Below the pieces are notes generated by a model. That model had not been told where the DNA came from and ran no database searches. It worked only from the letters and a program-made list of their open reading frames with translations. The translations under genes and the position numbers were made by a program. Shown piece by piece: positions 62,560-64,000 of a stretch of DNA of 64,000 bases (the first letter of the stretch is position 1; the number at the start of each line of letters is the position of its first letter). This DNA is from AC-32 sp963736055. GTDB lineage: Bacteria; Actinomycetota; Thermoleophilia; Gaiellales; Gaiellaceae. The stretch is from positions 682,001 through 746,000 of the forward strand of contig CAVTNM010000008.1 of NCBI GenBank assembly GCA_963736055.1, read 5' to 3'.

Positions 62560-63606
62560 ATGGCAATCGCCCGGGAAGCCGAGCCGGTCGGCTCGCTGCA
62601 GGAAGTCAAGGAAGCCGGACTCGACCGCGAAGACCTGCTCGCGATCTACCGCAGCATGCTGATCACGCGCGGCATCGAGGAGCGCGGCCACATCCTCTAC
62701 AAGCAGGGCAAGATCCCGGGCTCGTTCTACACGGGTCGGGGCAACGAGGCGGCCGCCATCGGCGTCGCGACCGCGATGGGGGCCGAGGACGTCGGCACCC
62801 CGCTCCACCGTGACATGGGCGTCCACGTCACACGCGGAGTCGAGCCGTGGCGGATCTTCGCCCAGTACATGGGCCGCGCGGACGGCCCGACCCAGGGCAG
62901 GGACGGCAACGTCCACATGGCGGATGCGCGGCTCGGGCTGCTCGCGATGGTCAGCCACCTGCCTGCGATGCTCCCGGTCGCGGTCGGCTGCGCGCTCGCC
63001 TTCCGGATCCGCGAGGAGAAGCGCGTCGCGGTCGGCTGGTTCGGGGAAGGCGCATCCGCGCGCGGCGACACCCACGAGGCGATGAACCTCGCGGGCGTGC
63101 GCAAGCTGCCGGTCGTGTTCATCTGCGACAACAACCAGTGGGCCTACTCGACCCCGACCTACCTCGAGTACGCGACCGAGCACGTGGCCGATCGCGCCGA
63201 GGCCTACGGCTTCGACGGCGTGGTCGTGGACGGGAGCGACGTGCTGGCCGTGTACCGCGAGGCCAAGCGGGCGATCGAGAAGGCGCGGGCGGGCGGAGGC
63301 CCGACGCTGGTCGAGTGCCTCACCCTGCGCATGGAAGGCCACGCGGTCCACGACGACGCGTTCTACGTCCCGAAGGACCTGTTCGAGCGCTGGGCCGCGA
63401 ACGACCCGATCGAGCGCTTCCGCACCTGGCTGCGCGAGCACGCCGAGCTCGGCGACGAGCAGGAGGACGAGCTCTCGGCCGGGGTCAAGAAACTGCTGAA
63501 CGAGGCGTTGCAGCGCGCGGAGGAGTCGCCGCTGCCGGATCCGTCGACTCTCACCGAGGGCGTCTTCGCGACGCCCGAGGACCTGGACACCCCGCACCAC
63601 AAGTAA
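62560..63606 (+). CDS. 2-oxoacid dehydrogenase E1 alpha subunit (second set)
   Basis: 348 residues. ILYKQGKIPGSFYTGRGNEAAAIGVATAMGAEDVGTPLHRDMG, the thiamine-diphosphate motif in VGWFGEGASARGDTHEAMNLAGVRKLPVVFICDNNQWAYSTPT (GEG through NN) and MEGHAVHDDAFYVP. The GDG motif is GEG here. It follows the same design as the first E1alpha but is clearly a different gene. E1beta follows 10 bases later. Candidate for pyruvate or branched-chain substrate; not resolved. Confidence 0.9.
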   Translation: MAIAREAEPVGSLQEVKEAGLDREDLLAIYRSMLITRGIEERGHILYKQGKIPGSFYTGRGNEAAAIGVATAMGAEDVGTPLHRDMGVHVTRGVEPWRIFAQYMGRADGPTQGRDGNVHMADARLGLLAMVSHLPAMLPVAVGCALAFRIREEKRVAVGWFGEGASARGDTHEAMNLAGVRKLPVVFICDNNQWAYSTPTYLEYATEHVADRAEAYGFDGVVVDGSDVLAVYREAKRAIEKARAGGGPTLVECLTLRMEGHAVHDDAFYVPKDLFERWAANDPIERFRTWLREHAELGDEQEDELSAGVKKLLNEALQRAEESPLPDPSTLTEGVFATPEDLDTPHHK

Positions 63607-63615
63607 TGGCTTCCA

Positions 63616-64000
63616 TTGGCTGAGCAGACCTACCTCCAGGCGATCAGCGACGGCCTCCGCCAGGAGATGCGGCGCGACAAGCGCGTGTTCGTGATCGGCG
63701 AGGACGTCGGCGTCTACGGCGGCGCGTTCAAGGTCACGCTCGGCTTCCAGGAGGAGTTCGGTCCCTGGCGGGTGTTGGACGCCCCGCTCTCCGAGACTGC
63801 GATCGTCGGCGGCTGCACCGGCGCGGCGATCATGGGGATGCGCCCCGTCGCCGAGATGCAGTTCGCCGACTTCATCTCCTGCGCCTGGGACCACCTCGTC
63901 ACCGTCGCCGCCAAACAGCGCTACCGCGCGGGAACTCCCGTGCCGATCGTCGTCCGGCTCCCGTCCGGCGGAGGCTTCTCGGGCGGGCCGTTTCACTCGC
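63616..64000 (+). CDS. 2-oxoacid dehydrogenase E1 beta subunit (second set), 5' part
   Basis: 128 codons before the right edge. EQTYLQAISDGLRQEMRRDKRVFVIGEDVGVYGGAFKVTLGFQEEFG, LDAPLSETAIVGGCTGAAIMGMRPVAEMQFADFISCAWD and RLPSGGGFSGGPFHS match E1beta. TTG 63616 gives a good N-terminus; no ATG or GTG is available nearby in frame. Truncated only by the window. Confidence 0.88.
   Translation, partial: MAEQTYLQAISDGLRQEMRRDKRVFVIGEDVGVYGGAFKVTLGFQEEFGPWRVLDAPLSETAIVGGCTGAAIMGMRPVAEMQFADFISCAWDHLVTVAAKQRYRAGTPVPIVVRLPSGGGFSGGPFHS

Overview
The window is about 70% GC and densely packed. Many genes start with GTG, and stop/start overlaps (GTGA, TGATG) are common. The gene set points to an aerobic heterotrophic actinobacterium: phenylacetyl-CoA epoxidase, a branched-chain 2-oxoacid dehydrogenase, futalosine-pathway MqnD, a membrane urate oxidase with a cytochrome c tail, MoxR/DUF58/DUF4129 genes and a CIRCE-controlled groESL. 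Gene content and the many short palindromic repeats make me think of Thermoleophilia (Gaiellales-like), but that is inference. No plasmid, phage or IS genes were seen.

Layout. 0-8 kb: a partial AI-2E-type permease, an M23-like protein, a YmdB-type phosphoesterase, two polytopic glycosyltransferases with GtrA, then acylphosphatase, Pcm and a phosphodiesterase. 8-13 kb: thioredoxin-fold and CHRD proteins, then E1alpha-E1beta-acetamidase-E2. 13-17.3 kb: MoxR operon. 17.3-25.6 kb: lipid kinase-like gene, TetR regulator, paaABCD, PaaG-like and two other crotonases, HtrA-like protease. 25.6-38.8 kb: two drug/metabolite transporters and a purine-catabolism island (xanthine dehydrogenase, adenine deaminase, 8-oxoguanine-type deaminase, PuuD urate oxidase, HIU hydrolase, OHCU decarboxylase, DUF3830, allantoate amidohydrolase-like, MFS). 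38.8-46.5 kb: aldehyde dehydrogenase, thiolase, secreted proteins, MarR, MqnD, DtxR. 46.5-53.3 kb: an ornithine cyclodeaminase-like gene and a branched-chain-type ABC transporter whose second permease is fused to its ATPase. 53.3-58 kb: tRNA-Arg with tandem partial copies, YgfZ, a repeat-rich spacer, DHA2 efflux pump, GNAT and a broken deazaflavin oxidoreductase. 58-64 kb: groEL/groES, Nudix, ASCH, a second ornithine cyclodeaminase-like gene, a zinc-ribbon protein and a second E1alpha/E1beta pair.

Purine logic: adenine and 8-oxoguanine are deaminated, xanthine dehydrogenase makes urate, PuuD oxidises it, UraH and UraD give allantoin, and the M20 enzyme would act on allantoate. Allantoinase is not in the window. 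PaaABCD opens phenylacetyl-CoA; the crotonases and thiolase nearby suit later steps.

The main unusual feature is a set of at least seven families of short palindromic repeats. Several sit inside genes: in both linkers of the E2 protein, in the N-terminus of xanthine dehydrogenase, and at gene ends where the repeat supplies the last codons and the stop (ASCH, ornithine cyclodeaminase-like, zinc-ribbon, and YgfZ via a tRNA fragment). Separately, several well-conserved genes carry single-base frameshifts, which may be sequence errors.
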